Source of the DNA: CBDCAS01 sp965214015
GTDB lineage: Bacteria; Pseudomonadota; Gammaproteobacteria; Coxiellales; Coxiellaceae
Direction of reading: 5' to 3'
DNA length: 64,000 bases
Assembly: GCA_965214015.1 (NCBI GenBank)
Contig: CBDCAS010000020.1
Location: forward strand, 124,001-188,000
The number at the start of each line of letters is the position of its first letter. Within the stretch, counting starts at the first letter, position 1. Made by a program: the position numbers and the translations under genes. Positions 1-9,206 of this stretch are shown piece after piece. Below the pieces are notes generated by a model. The model was given only the letters and a program-made list of their open reading frames with translations, did no database searches and had not been told where the DNA came from.

Positions 1-33
1 CCTGAATACCTTATGAATCAACTTGTCCATTAA
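1..33 (+). CDS. possible 3' end of an upstream gene
   Basis: The first frame is open from base 1 and ends in a TAA at 31-33, three bases before the esterase start. Ten codons are too few to identify anything. The tight spacing to the next gene would fit the tail of a co-transcribed upstream gene, but this is only a possibility. Confidence 0.2.
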   Translation, partial: PEYLMNQLVH

Positions 34-36
34 GAT

Positions 37-687
37 ATGCTTGAAACAATCACTATAGAACCCAAAAAAAATGCACAGAGTTGTGTTATTTGCTTGCATG
101 GTTTAGGGGCCGATGGCCATGATTTTACACCTATTATTCCTAAGCTTGGCTTACCTAAAGACCATCGTATTCGTTTTATTTTCCCACATGCCCCTTATCG
201 CCCTGTTACAATCAACGGACAAAAAGAAATGCGGGCATGGTACGATATATTTGATTTAGAAAGATTAGACCATGAAGATGAGCTCGGCATTCAACACACT
301 TGTCGTGACATTAATAAAATAATTCAACAACAAAATATTAGTTCAGAACGGATAGTAATTGCTGGCTTTTCACAAGGGGGGGCCATAGCACTTTTTATCG
401 GTACAACGGCTCTACAAAATTATGCGGGCATTATTGCACTTTCGACTTATCTGCCTTTTCTACGAGCTTGCGATAAACGTCCTACTATAAAAAATTTAAA
501 CTTAGCTATTCTACAATGTCATGGAATTTATGATCCTATTATCCCCATATCAGTTGGAAAAGCAGCCTATGATTATTTAAAAACAGAGATCAATACGATT
601 GAATGGAAAGAATATAAAATGGGGCATCAAATCTGTGATGATGAAATTCAATATATTGGAAAATGGTTAGCTAAGAAACTGTTCTAA
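37..687 (+). CDS. carboxylesterase/phospholipase family alpha/beta hydrolase
   Basis: A serine hydrolase of the carboxylesterase type 2 / YpfH-EstB family, cleaving short acyl or thio-esters in the cytoplasm. The protein is 216 residues, the usual length. The oxyanion region CLHGLGADGHDF lies at 19-30, the nucleophile elbow GFSQG at 110-114 puts the catalytic Ser at 112, and Asp166 (in GIYDP) and His197 (in MGHQI) complete the triad. The ATG at 37 gives the family-typical N-terminus. Its 3' end overlaps the convergent murU gene by 21 bases. The exact substrate cannot be read from the sequence; lysophospholipase, acyl-protein thioesterase and general carboxylesterase are all possible. Confidence 0.85.
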   Translation: MLETITIEPKKNAQSCVICLHGLGADGHDFTPIIPKLGLPKDHRIRFIFPHAPYRPVTINGQKEMRAWYDIFDLERLDHEDELGIQHTCRDINKIIQQQNISSERIVIAGFSQGGAIALFIGTTALQNYAGIIALSTYLPFLRACDKRPTIKNLNLAILQCHGIYDPIIPISVGKAAYDYLKTEINTIEWKEYKMGHQICDDEIQYIGKWLAKKLF

Positions 688-1338
688 TCGCTTAAGCTCC
701 TCTATTGTACCGATATTAAACCATTGTCCTTGATACAATTCACCACTGACTTTATTCTCCTTCATATATTTAGCTAATAAAGACCCCAGCGAAAAAAAAC
801 CAGATACCGAGGTTTTAAATAATTTTGGATGAATCACAGCAATATTTGCATAAGTGTATTTAGGATCTGCCCTAGCATCCAGCAATCCTGTTGACCTTAG
901 CGCATAATCCCCTTTTAGATGAAAATCAGGATTTCTCACCATCACTAAATGTGCCCTACAGTGCGATGGTAGAGCCAGCGTTTCAAAAGGATAGTCTGTC
1001 CAAATATCACTGCTTAATAAAATAAAAGGCCCATCACCTAAATAACGCAATGCTTGAAAAACGCCACCTCCTGTTCCTAATGGTTTTTCAGGCTCATAAG
1101 AAAAGGTAATTTTTAAACCATAACGTTTGCCATTACCTAACTTTTCTATAATTTGTTTTGCACGGTAACATACATTAATAACAACCTCTTCAATACCTGA
1201 AGATTTTAATTGAATGAGATTATGTTCAATTAAAGATAAAGAGTGAGAACCTATGGATATCAAAGGTTTTGGTATCGTGTCAGTGAGTGGCTTTAAACGC
1301 TCACCACGTCCGGCTGCTAACAGCATCACTTTTTTCAT
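667..1338 (-). CDS. murU: N-acetylmuramate-alpha-1-phosphate uridylyltransferase MurU
   Basis: A nucleotidyltransferase that, in the Pseudomonas peptidoglycan-recycling shortcut, converts MurNAc-1-phosphate and UTP into UDP-MurNAc. The N-terminal signature LLAAGRGERLKPLTD (6-20) followed by IPKPL is the NTP-transferase G-x-G-x-R...K motif, and LGTGGG plus SSDIWTDY supply the nucleotide and metal site. The length of 223 residues matches MurU. The start codon overlaps the end of amgK by four bases (ATGA type), so the two are translationally coupled. A sugar-1-phosphate nucleotidyltransferase of other specificity is conceivable, but the amgK partner and the lptD neighbourhood argue for MurU. Confidence 0.88.
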   Translation of the reverse strand: MKKVMLLAAGRGERLKPLTDTIPKPLISIGSHSLSLIEHNLIQLKSSGIEEVVINVCYRAKQIIEKLGNGKRYGLKITFSYEPEKPLGTGGGVFQALRYLGDGPFILLSSDIWTDYPFETLALPSHCRAHLVMVRNPDFHLKGDYALRSTGLLDARADPKYTYANIAVIHPKLFKTSVSGFFSLGSLLAKYMKENKVSGELYQGQWFNIGTIEELKRLEQFLS

Positions 1339-2300
1339 AGAATAAACCTATTTAAAAAAGGCGTAAATTCAGAATACTTTTCACAAACGGAACGAATGTA
1401 ATTAAGTACTCTTGGAATATTTTTTAAATAACTGGACTTATGATCACGATAATGCAGCCGCGAAAAGATACCAAGACATTTCAAATGGCGTTGCAAAGCC
1501 ATCCAATCAAACCACAATAAAAATTGCTCAGGATTCTCTTCGACTAATCGATTGCCCGTTAACAGATGGCGATGAAAGACTAAAACCCATTGTCTTACCC
1601 AATTTTTGGGCCATTGTATGTAACAATCACAGAGTAAAGACACCAAGTCGTAAGTAATAGGTCCCCATACTGCATCCTGAAAATCCAAAATACCCAACTT
1701 ATGATCAGGCAGAACCATTAAATTTCGGGAGTGATAATCACGATGAACCCATACTTGAGGTTGTGACAAGGCGCACTCGATAAGCAAATGATTGGTGCGG
1801 TCTAATATCTGAAGATCCACAGAGGATAACTGCATTCCAAGGTGACGCTTAAGATACCAATCATGAAACAAGTTTAATTCATAGGAATATAACGCCTCAT
1901 TAAACGAGGGCATTTCATAATCAGATACATGATCACCACACTGAAGAGTCAACAAATCATCCAAAGCTCTGCCATAGTACTTATGTACTGTTGTGTGATT
2001 TAACCGACTGAGCAAGGTATGGTCACCAAAATCAGATAACAATAAAAAGCCACTTTGAATATCCGCATAATATACCTCTGGAACCTGCAAGCCTCGCTGC
2101 TTTAATGCACCACTGATCGTAATAAAATCTTGACATGAGCGCTCTGAGCACGGCGCATCCATAAGCACATAAGAATCTCCTTGGGAATATAGGCGAAAAT
2201 AACGCCGAGAACTTGCATCGCCTGTTAATAATACCAGCGGCTCAAACTGCACTAGATTTTTTTCCAGCCAATAGTGGCGTGCTTGTTCACGTTCATCCAT
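1335..2300 (-). CDS. amgK: anomeric MurNAc/GlcNAc kinase AmgK
   Basis: A cytoplasmic aminoglycoside-phosphotransferase-fold sugar kinase that phosphorylates MurNAc (and GlcNAc) at the anomeric carbon, feeding MurU. The catalytic loop VHRDYHSRNL sits at 185-194 and the metal-binding LDFQDA at 205-210. The N-terminal lobe has TGDASSRRYFR at 26-36, typical of the family. The protein is 321 residues and lies first in a two-gene operon with murU, divergent from lptD, as in Pseudomonas. The pair lets a cell rebuild UDP-MurNAc from recovered wall sugar without the de novo MurA/MurB steps. Confidence 0.9.
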   Translation of the reverse strand: MDEREQARHYWLEKNLVQFEPLVLLTGDASSRRYFRLYSQGDSYVLMDAPCSERSCQDFITISGALKQRGLQVPEVYYADIQSGFLLLSDFGDHTLLSRLNHTTVHKYYGRALDDLLTLQCGDHVSDYEMPSFNEALYSYELNLFHDWYLKRHLGMQLSSVDLQILDRTNHLLIECALSQPQVWVHRDYHSRNLMVLPDHKLGILDFQDAVWGPITYDLVSLLCDCYIQWPKNWVRQWVLVFHRHLLTGNRLVEENPEQFLLWFDWMALQRHLKCLGIFSRLHYRDHKSSYLKNIPRVLNYIRSVCEKYSEFTPFLNRFIL

Positions 2301-2554
2301 AAGCGTTACTAACTACCCTCTGTATTTTAGTTCTAATGGAATTCTATCAAAAATCAACTTTACTTTACTCATCCAGCTAACTAATTCACACTATCGATTT
2401 TAAAATAGACAGATTAAAAAGGAGGATAGCATTTGCTAAAAAATGAGTAAAATTTGAACTCATATCAAAGTCAATGGACCTTTGAACACGTTTTTGCGCA
2501 ATAGATTGTTTTTTAATTCAATCTCAACAAAATCATTAATGGCTATATAGATCA
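2301..2554. promoter_or_regulatory. divergent intergenic region amgK / lptD
   Basis: A 254-base AT-rich spacer between two genes that point away from each other, so it must hold the promoters for amgK-murU on the minus strand and for the lptD-surA-pdxA-rsmA run on the plus strand. I could not assign a convincing -35/-10 pair or a sigma-E-type promoter by eye. Confidence 0.4.
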
Positions 2555-5071
2555 ATGAAAGTCAACAAAATTAAAAGAGTAATATCTTACATAATAGGAC
2601 TTACCCTCCTCATACCTATTATCACTTCACTGTCCGAAAATAACAGCATTCTGCCTAAAAATCACACGATAGCACAACAACTTGGCTGGATCTCAAGACC
2701 AAAATCACCTGATTCACTATGTGATGGTTATTTCTACGAACCCAAAAATATTCGTGACCACCCCATGCCGCCGCCCTATAAAAATACCTCTACGCAAATA
2801 ACGGCTCAAGGTCCTAGCATTTTATCAAAAACCGGAACCTCTATTTTGCAAAAAGATGTTCGTGTTAGGCAAACAGGACGCTTAACAAAAGCAGATAAAG
2901 CGTATATTTTTCGCAATCAAAAAACAGGAAAAATTACGCACATTAAATTGGTGGGACATGTACGTATGCAAGAGCATGATAAATTATTGGTAAGTAAACA
3001 AACCTCTCTCAATTTACAAAACAATAGTGCCCAATCAAATGACGCAGCCTATCACATTACCCAAAAACACCAAGCAAACAGCTGGGGCGTTGCTAAAAAA
3101 ATTCATCGTTTAAGCAACGGCAATCTTATATTGGAGCAAGCAACCTATAGTACGTGCTCACCACTAAAACCAAGCTGGCAGATCAGCGCAAAGCACATTA
3201 CACTGGATCACATCAAAGAAAGAGGTAGCGCCAAAAATGTTGTTTTAAAAGTTGGGAAGCTTCCGATACTCTATTCACCTTATTTATCATTTTCAATAAA
3301 TAATACTCGCAAATCGGGACTCCTATTTCCACTGATTGAAACCTCTACAAGAAGTGGGTTTACTATAAAATTACCTTATTACTGGAATATAGCGCCTAAC
3401 TACGACCTGTTAACTACTCCTGTTTACTTCGCTAAACGTGGCTTTCAAATCAATACATTATTTCGTTACCTGACTAAAAGCAGTCAAGGTAACTTATATG
3501 CAAGCTATCTACCCAATGATAAAGAGTTTCAACGTTTTAAAAATGATACATTCAATGAGTTCCCTGCCCCCATTAACCCTACTTATCAACCTTATATTGA
3601 TCAATTAAAAAACTCGCAGAATGATCGCGGTTATTTTGCTTTTAACAACTATACAAGAATCAATGCTGACTGGAAAATGGGCATTCAATTAAATTATGTC
3701 ACTGATGCGTATTATCTTCGTGACTTCGGGGCCACCATTAACCAGGTTATTGCCAACCAACTCTTAAACCAATTTACTTTAAATTATCAAAACTTGCATT
3801 GGAACGTGACATTACTGGCTCAAGCCTATCAAACACTACATCTTATTGATCAATCTAATAATCCTACTGTAAATCAATATATGCGACTTCCTGAACTTGA
3901 CGCTTTTGCAGACTACCCGAATATTTTTAGTGATATTGACTTTAATCTCATGATGCAAGCTGTTAACTTTCAATATCACAGTATATTTCCCCCTACAACA
4001 GATCAACTGCCCGTAGGTCAACGTTATCATATGCGCCCAACGTTGAGCCGATCCATTCATTGGGCATCAGGTTATATTACCCCTAGTTTGAGTCTAGATA
4101 GCACAGCCTATCATGTCACACGCTCGCAAGGACCGCAGCTTAGAAGCAGTGATCGTAATCTGCCTATTATTAACATTGATACCGGCCTATACTTTGACCG
4201 CTTGTTCCATTTTCAAAAAAATGAATACACTCAGACACTCGAACCTCGATTATTCTACTTGTATGTGCCTTATGAGAATCAAGACCGCTACCCTGTTTAT
4301 GATACGCAATTGTTACCTTTTACTTATGGACAATTATTTGCATTCAATCGCTTCACAGGTTTTGATCGATTAGAAAATGCTAATCAATTAAGCTTTGGCA
4401 TCACCTCACGCATTCTAGATTCAAACAATGCCAGAGAGCTTTTAAAAGCGAATGTCGGTATTGGATATTACATTGATCCACCCAGAGTCTGTCTATCACC
4501 TAACTGCCACACTGACAACGAACACTGGACACCGATTGCAACAGAGTTGACTTTTTACCCAACATCACGCTGGTCCATCAGCGGCGATTTTTCTTGGGAT
4601 GCACCACGATCACAAACAAATAACATACAACTTAATGTCGCTTACACACGCGATGGAGCTCATATTATTGGCGGCGGATATACGTTTGTTCATGCACAAC
4701 CTAACACTTCTGGCACTCATCAAATCTCTTTCAACAGCGATTCAGCATTGTATCACTTCTACTTTGCCTGGCCGCTCACATCACGCTTGAGCACTGTTGG
4801 CTATTTTTACTACAATGCTACTGACAAGCGGCCAGAAAATTATTTTGCGGGTATCCAATACGACACTTGCTGTATTTCTTTTCGGTTTATTATCGATAGA
4901 ACCTATTTAGGCGCACAGCCTCTTGCCTCTGGCACTCGATCCTCCAACCAATACAGCACTAATTACATTTTTCAAGTACAACTCAAAGGCCTAGGCAGTG
5001 CTGGTAATACGAATCCTTATGCTATGTTACAAAATGCCATTCCAGGCTACCATGATCCATTTAAATACTAA
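2555..5071 (+). CDS. lptD: LPS-assembly protein LptD
   Basis: The outer-membrane beta-barrel that inserts lipopolysaccharide into the outer leaflet together with LptE. A hydrophobic signal segment occupies about residues 8-25. The N-terminal OstA/jellyroll domain follows, with the family landmarks CDGYFYEP and ATYSTCSP, whose cysteines form the conserved disulfides. A long tyrosine- and asparagine-rich barrel ends with the TCCISFRF cysteine pair. The length of 838 residues is normal. An additional cysteine pair, VCLSPNCH, lies in a late barrel loop. It starts a run with surA, pdxA and rsmA, an arrangement conserved in gammaproteobacteria. Confidence 0.95.
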   Translation: MKVNKIKRVISYIIGLTLLIPIITSLSENNSILPKNHTIAQQLGWISRPKSPDSLCDGYFYEPKNIRDHPMPPPYKNTSTQITAQGPSILSKTGTSILQKDVRVRQTGRLTKADKAYIFRNQKTGKITHIKLVGHVRMQEHDKLLVSKQTSLNLQNNSAQSNDAAYHITQKHQANSWGVAKKIHRLSNGNLILEQATYSTCSPLKPSWQISAKHITLDHIKERGSAKNVVLKVGKLPILYSPYLSFSINNTRKSGLLFPLIETSTRSGFTIKLPYYWNIAPNYDLLTTPVYFAKRGFQINTLFRYLTKSSQGNLYASYLPNDKEFQRFKNDTFNEFPAPINPTYQPYIDQLKNSQNDRGYFAFNNYTRINADWKMGIQLNYVTDAYYLRDFGATINQVIANQLLNQFTLNYQNLHWNVTLLAQAYQTLHLIDQSNNPTVNQYMRLPELDAFADYPNIFSDIDFNLMMQAVNFQYHSIFPPTTDQLPVGQRYHMRPTLSRSIHWASGYITPSLSLDSTAYHVTRSQGPQLRSSDRNLPIINIDTGLYFDRLFHFQKNEYTQTLEPRLFYLYVPYENQDRYPVYDTQLLPFTYGQLFAFNRFTGFDRLENANQLSFGITSRILDSNNARELLKANVGIGYYIDPPRVCLSPNCHTDNEHWTPIATELTFYPTSRWSISGDFSWDAPRSQTNNIQLNVAYTRDGAHIIGGGYTFVHAQPNTSGTHQISFNSDSALYHFYFAWPLTSRLSTVGYFYYNATDKRPENYFAGIQYDTCCISFRFIIDRTYLGAQPLASGTRSSNQYSTNYIFQVQLKGLGSAGNTNPYAMLQNAIPGYHDPFKY

Positions 5072-5130
5072 TTGAGACTAAGATCTGTTATACTGGCGAG
5101 CCTTGATTTTTCAAAAAAGAATAATATAAC

Positions 5131-6096
5131 ATGATAAAAAAACTACTCATTTTATTTTTGACCCTTTCTTTTACCCCAGTAATAGCATTGGCTAATAGTC
5201 ATCTACCTTCTCCCAAAAGCTCCATTGAGCCTCTTGATCAAATAGTAGCTATCGTTAATGATGGCCTCATTACTGAGCGTCAGGTGAATGCAGCCTACCA
5301 AAATGCACTTGAACAAGCGCAAGCACAAGGCATCAATTTGCCTAATCCAAGCACATTAAAAAACGAAATCTTGAATCAACTAATCGATCAAGAACTGCAA
5401 GTCCAATTAGCCAAACGCAATAAACTAGAAGTCACCGAAGCACAGCTTACCCAAGCTATTAAAAACATAGCTCAACAACACAAAATGTCCGTATCTGATT
5501 TAAAACAAAAAGTAATCGCACAAGGCACTCCATACCCTATTTACCGCCAGGCCATTAAAAAACAAATTTTAATTAGTATGGTTCAACGTCAAGCCCTAGG
5601 AAAAAACATGCAAGTGAGCCAGGCTGACATCAAACAATTTTTACAAAAATACCAATCTCAGAAAAAAGTTGCGACTCAATATCATGTCATTGATGCACGA
5701 GTGCCCTTGCCCTCAACACCTACACCCACCCAATTAAAACAAGCTCAAGCCCAAGCTCTAAAGATCTCAACCCTATTACAAGCAACTGCTGATTATAGTA
5801 AAATCAAGGGCGCTGAAGTCAATGATCTTGGATGGCGAACTCAGCTTGAATTGCCTGATTTATTTTTAAAACACATTACCAAGATGAAACCCAATCATAT
5901 AACACACCCAGTACTCGCTCCTAATGGCTATCATGTGCTTAAATTAGTTAACATCAAAAAAAGCCAAACACCACTACCTTCTCATGAGCAAATAAAAACA
6001 ATACTAATGCAGCAAAAATTTCAAAAAGCACTGAGTCAGTGGATAGTGCAATTAAGACAACAATCGTATGTAAAAATAGTTCGCCCTCCTCAATAA
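5131..6096 (+). CDS. surA: periplasmic chaperone/peptidyl-prolyl isomerase SurA, single-PPIase form
   Basis: A periplasmic chaperone for outer-membrane proteins. A signal peptide (about 1-21, ending ALA) is followed by the SurA_N chaperone domain (about 36-170; DQIVAIVNDGLITERQV, LIDQELQVQLA) and only one parvulin domain (about 180-275; NDLGWRTQLELPDLF, NGYHVLKLVN), then a C-terminal chaperone helix. The Escherichia coli protein is 428 residues with two parvulin domains; this one is 321 with one. The stop codon overlaps the pdxA start (TAATG). It is very probably functional, because the chaperone activity lies mainly in the N- and C-terminal parts. Confidence 0.92.
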   Translation: MIKKLLILFLTLSFTPVIALANSHLPSPKSSIEPLDQIVAIVNDGLITERQVNAAYQNALEQAQAQGINLPNPSTLKNEILNQLIDQELQVQLAKRNKLEVTEAQLTQAIKNIAQQHKMSVSDLKQKVIAQGTPYPIYRQAIKKQILISMVQRQALGKNMQVSQADIKQFLQKYQSQKKVATQYHVIDARVPLPSTPTPTQLKQAQAQALKISTLLQATADYSKIKGAEVNDLGWRTQLELPDLFLKHITKMKPNHITHPVLAPNGYHVLKLVNIKKSQTPLPSHEQIKTILMQQKFQKALSQWIVQLRQQSYVKIVRPPQ

Positions 6097-7043
6097 TGAA
6101 TGATACAAGCTTACCGATTGCACTAACTGTCGGCGAACCCGCTGGTATTGGACCTGACCTTATTTTACAAATACTACAAGACCCTCCAAAGACTCCATTA
6201 ATCATTTTTGCCGATCCTCAGTGTCTTGAAACACGCGCCAAAGAGTTGCGCCTTCCTTCTGAGCTACTCTCACAACATGATCATATTGCTATTGAATCGG
6301 TTCCATTAGCACAGGCTTGCATTGCTGGAGTACTCAATCCTCATAACGCTATTAGTGTTATTGAATCGATTCAATTAGCAACACAGGCCTGCTTAACCCA
6401 ACGCTGCCGTGCCATGGTAACTGCTCCTGTACACAAAGGAATTATTAATGAAGCTGGTATTCATTTTACCGGACATACTGAATTATTAGCAGAATTAACC
6501 CATACTCTAAAGACTGTTATGCTGTTAGCAACCTCTTCACTAAAAGTCGCTTTAGCGACTACCCATCTGCCACTCTCTCAAGTACCTAAAGCAATCACTT
6601 CTTCAAACTTAGAACATTGCATCCAAATTATCGATCATGATTTACGAACACGGTTTCATCTTTCATCCCCCCACATCGCTGTCTGTGGGCTTAATCCACA
6701 TGCTGGAGAAAACGGTTATTTAGGGGATGAAGAAATAACCACTATAATGCCAACCCTAGAAAAAATGCGCCAACAAGGCTATCAACTTACCGGACCGATC
6801 GCAGCCGATACTGCCTTTAGGCCAGAATCACTCAAAGGAATAGACCTTGTACTGGCTATGTATCATGACCAAGGATTACCTGTATTAAAAACACAAGGCT
6901 TTGGTGAAGCAGTGAACATCACATTAGGGCTGCCTATTCTGCGAACCTCAGTAGATCACGGAGTCGCGCTTTCATTAGCAGGAACAGGCAAGGCATCCTC
7001 AACCAGTTTAAAACAAGCCTTGCACTATGCAGATGTTTTATGA
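6096..7043 (+). CDS. pdxA: 4-hydroxythreonine-4-phosphate dehydrogenase PdxA
   Basis: An NAD-dependent dehydrogenase of the DXP-dependent pyridoxal 5'-phosphate pathway. The start is placed at the ATG of 6096, which overlaps the surA stop and gives the family N-terminus LPIALTVGEPAGIGPDL; an in-frame ATG at 6039 would add 19 residues lying inside surA. Family signatures are HFTGHTELLAEL, AVCGLNPHAGENG and AMYHDQGLPVLK, which supply the metal-binding histidines. The length is 315 residues. It overlaps rsmA by four bases. Confidence 0.94.
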   Translation: MNDTSLPIALTVGEPAGIGPDLILQILQDPPKTPLIIFADPQCLETRAKELRLPSELLSQHDHIAIESVPLAQACIAGVLNPHNAISVIESIQLATQACLTQRCRAMVTAPVHKGIINEAGIHFTGHTELLAELTHTLKTVMLLATSSLKVALATTHLPLSQVPKAITSSNLEHCIQIIDHDLRTRFHLSSPHIAVCGLNPHAGENGYLGDEEITTIMPTLEKMRQQGYQLTGPIAADTAFRPESLKGIDLVLAMYHDQGLPVLKTQGFGEAVNITLGLPILRTSVDHGVALSLAGTGKASSTSLKQALHYADVL

Positions 7044-7804
7044 GCGCACGTAAACGATTTGGCCAACACTTTCTAATAGATAAACAGAGTTTACACTATT
7101 TTCGCTTAGCAATAAGACCACATACTAATGATCACCTGATTGAAATTGGTCCTGGTCTAGGAGCACTGACTGATTATTTAATCGGAACCACTCAAAATCT
7201 TCAGTTGATTGAAATTGATCGTAACTTGATTCCGCTACTGCAACAAAAATATGGCCACAACGCCACTATTTACCAAGCCGATGCCCTTCGCTTTGATTTT
7301 AAACTGCTCAATCACACTAAAAAAATCCGCATCGTCGGCAATCTTCCCTATAATATTTCTACCCCTTTATTATTTCACTTATTTGATTATATCGATATCA
7401 TTGAAGATATGCATTTTCTCTTGCAACAAGAAATAGTCGATCGACTGTGTGCAAGACCTAATACACCTCACTATGGCCGACTCAGTGTGATGACCCAACT
7501 CTACTGCAGTGCAATAAAACTTATAACCGTACCACCCACAGCCTTTATGCCGCCACCTAAGGTGATGTCTGCCTTCGTTCGCCTCATACCCCATCCTAAG
7601 CCATGGGAAGTAAATTCTATTACACAGCTCAAAGCGATCGTCGGTGATGCCTTTAATTATCGACGGAAAACCTTGAGCAATAGCTTAAAGCGATGGATTA
7701 ACCCTCAACAGCTCGAACTACTGAATATTGACCCAAGAAAAAGAGCCGAACAGCTAAGCGTTGAAGATTATATTCGAATTAGCAACCAAGTTGCAGTAGA
7801 CTAA
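7040..7804 (+). CDS. rsmA: 16S rRNA (adenine1518/1519-N6) dimethyltransferase RsmA (KsgA)
   Basis: Dimethylates two adjacent adenines in the 3' hairpin of 16S rRNA during 30S maturation. It opens with RKRFGQHFL, has the SAM-binding motif EIGPGLGALTDYL at 35-47, the acidic LIEID at 56-60 and the catalytic NLPYNIS at 101-107, followed by the C-terminal helical domain with NYRRKTLSNSL. The length of 254 residues is normal. It ends the lptD-surA-pdxA-rsmA run, which is translationally coupled from surA onwards. Confidence 0.96.
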   Translation: MSARKRFGQHFLIDKQSLHYFRLAIRPHTNDHLIEIGPGLGALTDYLIGTTQNLQLIEIDRNLIPLLQQKYGHNATIYQADALRFDFKLLNHTKKIRIVGNLPYNISTPLLFHLFDYIDIIEDMHFLLQQEIVDRLCARPNTPHYGRLSVMTQLYCSAIKLITVPPTAFMPPPKVMSAFVRLIPHPKPWEVNSITQLKAIVGDAFNYRRKTLSNSLKRWINPQQLELLNIDPRKRAEQLSVEDYIRISNQVAVD

Positions 7805-7808
7805 GACT

Positions 7809-8249
7809 ATGAAGTCTTATAAGCATATATTACTTGCCACTGACTTGTCTGAACACAGCGATAGACTGGCTCAGAATGCGCGCGATCTCGCTGATGAATT
7901 CGATGCTAAACTCAGTATCATTTATGTGATGGAGTATTCTCCTGTTGCCTACGGTGGTGAGTACTCGATCCCCATTGATGTAAGTCTTGAAACTTCTTTA
8001 GAGAAAAAAGCCAAGGATTGCTTAGCAAAGTTAGGGCACAAATTTAATATTAAAACAGCAGACCAGCATCTAGGTCATGGATCCGTGAAACTAGCGATCA
8101 CTGATCTTGCTCAGGAAAAAAGCGTTGATTTAATTGTTGTTGGAGCCCATAGCCATACAGGTCTTGATGCTCTATTAGGTTCTCGAGCGAGCGCAATTCT
8201 CAATCATTCTAAATGCAATGTGCTTGTTGTCCGGGCGAATTCACATTAG
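7809..8249 (+). CDS. universal stress protein UspA family
   Basis: A 146-residue single Usp domain. It has the opening strand KHILLATDLSEHSDRLA, a central LSIIYVMEY strand and the nucleotide-binding end VVGAHSHTGLDALLGSRASAILNH, ending in VLVVRAN. This resembles the ATP-binding subgroup (G-2x-G-9x-G-S motif). It lies five bases after rsmA and is probably co-transcribed with it. Its precise role in stress or stationary phase is not evident. Confidence 0.9.
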   Translation: MKSYKHILLATDLSEHSDRLAQNARDLADEFDAKLSIIYVMEYSPVAYGGEYSIPIDVSLETSLEKKAKDCLAKLGHKFNIKTADQHLGHGSVKLAITDLAQEKSVDLIVVGAHSHTGLDALLGSRASAILNHSKCNVLVVRANSH

Positions 8250-8267
8250 GTACTAGGAGCGTTAACT

Positions 8268-9206
8268 ATGGAAAATCAATCCCCCCAAAATGCTCTTATC
8301 ACAGCACTGCTCAAAGATCGTAAAATAGACCGTCGTTGGAAGATTATTCGATTTTTTACATGGGCTTGCATTCTGCTATTTTGGACTTTGCTACTCTTTT
8401 TTCCTAAAAGAGCGAGCAATGAGATCATGGACAGCAGCCAGCCTTATGTTTCTTTGATCCACCTAAACGGTGAAATCATGGTAGGGCGCAATTTCTCAGC
8501 GAAAAAAGTGATTCCTGAACTCAATCAAGCCTTTAAAGATGAGGATGCCCAAGGCGTAGTACTGGTTATCAACTCCCCCGGAGGGAGTCCAGTACAAGCC
8601 TCTATTATTCATGATCGGATTCTTTATTTAAAACACAAATATAAAAAGAAAGTAGTCGTCATCGGACAAGATGCCCTAGCTTCTGGTGCCTACCTAGTTG
8701 CCACAGCGGCTGATAAAATTTATGTAAATCCCGATACCTTAACCGGCTCTATTGGTGTTATTATGAGCGGCTTTGGCTTCAACGATGCCATTCAAAAAAT
8801 CGGTATATCACGTCGTGTATTTACTGCAGGTAAAAACAAAGATCGCCTTGACCCTTTTAAGCCATTAAATTCAGCAGATACCACTAAAGTTCACCAGGTA
8901 CTCAATGAAGTGCACCAACACTTTATTGATGATGTCCTACAGGGACGTGGCCAACGATTAAAAGGCACTCAAGAGGCTCTATTTTCTGGAGATTTTTGGA
9001 CCGGCAGTACGGCTGTTAAGCTAGGTATTGCAGACGGCACAGGCAATCAGTGGGAAATTCTTAAAAAAGAATTCCACGCCAACCATTATAAAAACTATTC
9101 TACTAAACCCAGTCTACTGCAAGTAATTCTAGGCAATGCCGAGACCGAGCTACACCTTGCACTAAATCAAGAAAGTAAATCATATATTAAGGCAGAGCTA
9201 CCGTAA
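8268..9206 (+). CDS. S49 family signal peptide peptidase (SppA/SohB-like)
   Basis: A membrane-anchored serine protease with a Ser-Lys dyad that degrades cleaved signal peptides and membrane fragments on the periplasmic side. One transmembrane anchor covers about residues 28-46. The protease core shows LVINSPGGSPVQAS (99-112), the nucleophile in ALASGAYLVATA (Ser139), DTLTGSIGVIM, and the general-base lysine in TAGKNKDRLD (Lys189 or 191). At 312 residues it is the short single-domain form. The convergent folA remnant ends directly at its stop codon. Confidence 0.9.
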   Translation: MENQSPQNALITALLKDRKIDRRWKIIRFFTWACILLFWTLLLFFPKRASNEIMDSSQPYVSLIHLNGEIMVGRNFSAKKVIPELNQAFKDEDAQGVVLVINSPGGSPVQASIIHDRILYLKHKYKKKVVVIGQDALASGAYLVATAADKIYVNPDTLTGSIGVIMSGFGFNDAIQKIGISRRVFTAGKNKDRLDPFKPLNSADTTKVHQVLNEVHQHFIDDVLQGRGQRLKGTQEALFSGDFWTGSTAVKLGIADGTGNQWEILKKEFHANHYKNYSTKPSLLQVILGNAETELHLALNQESKSYIKAELP

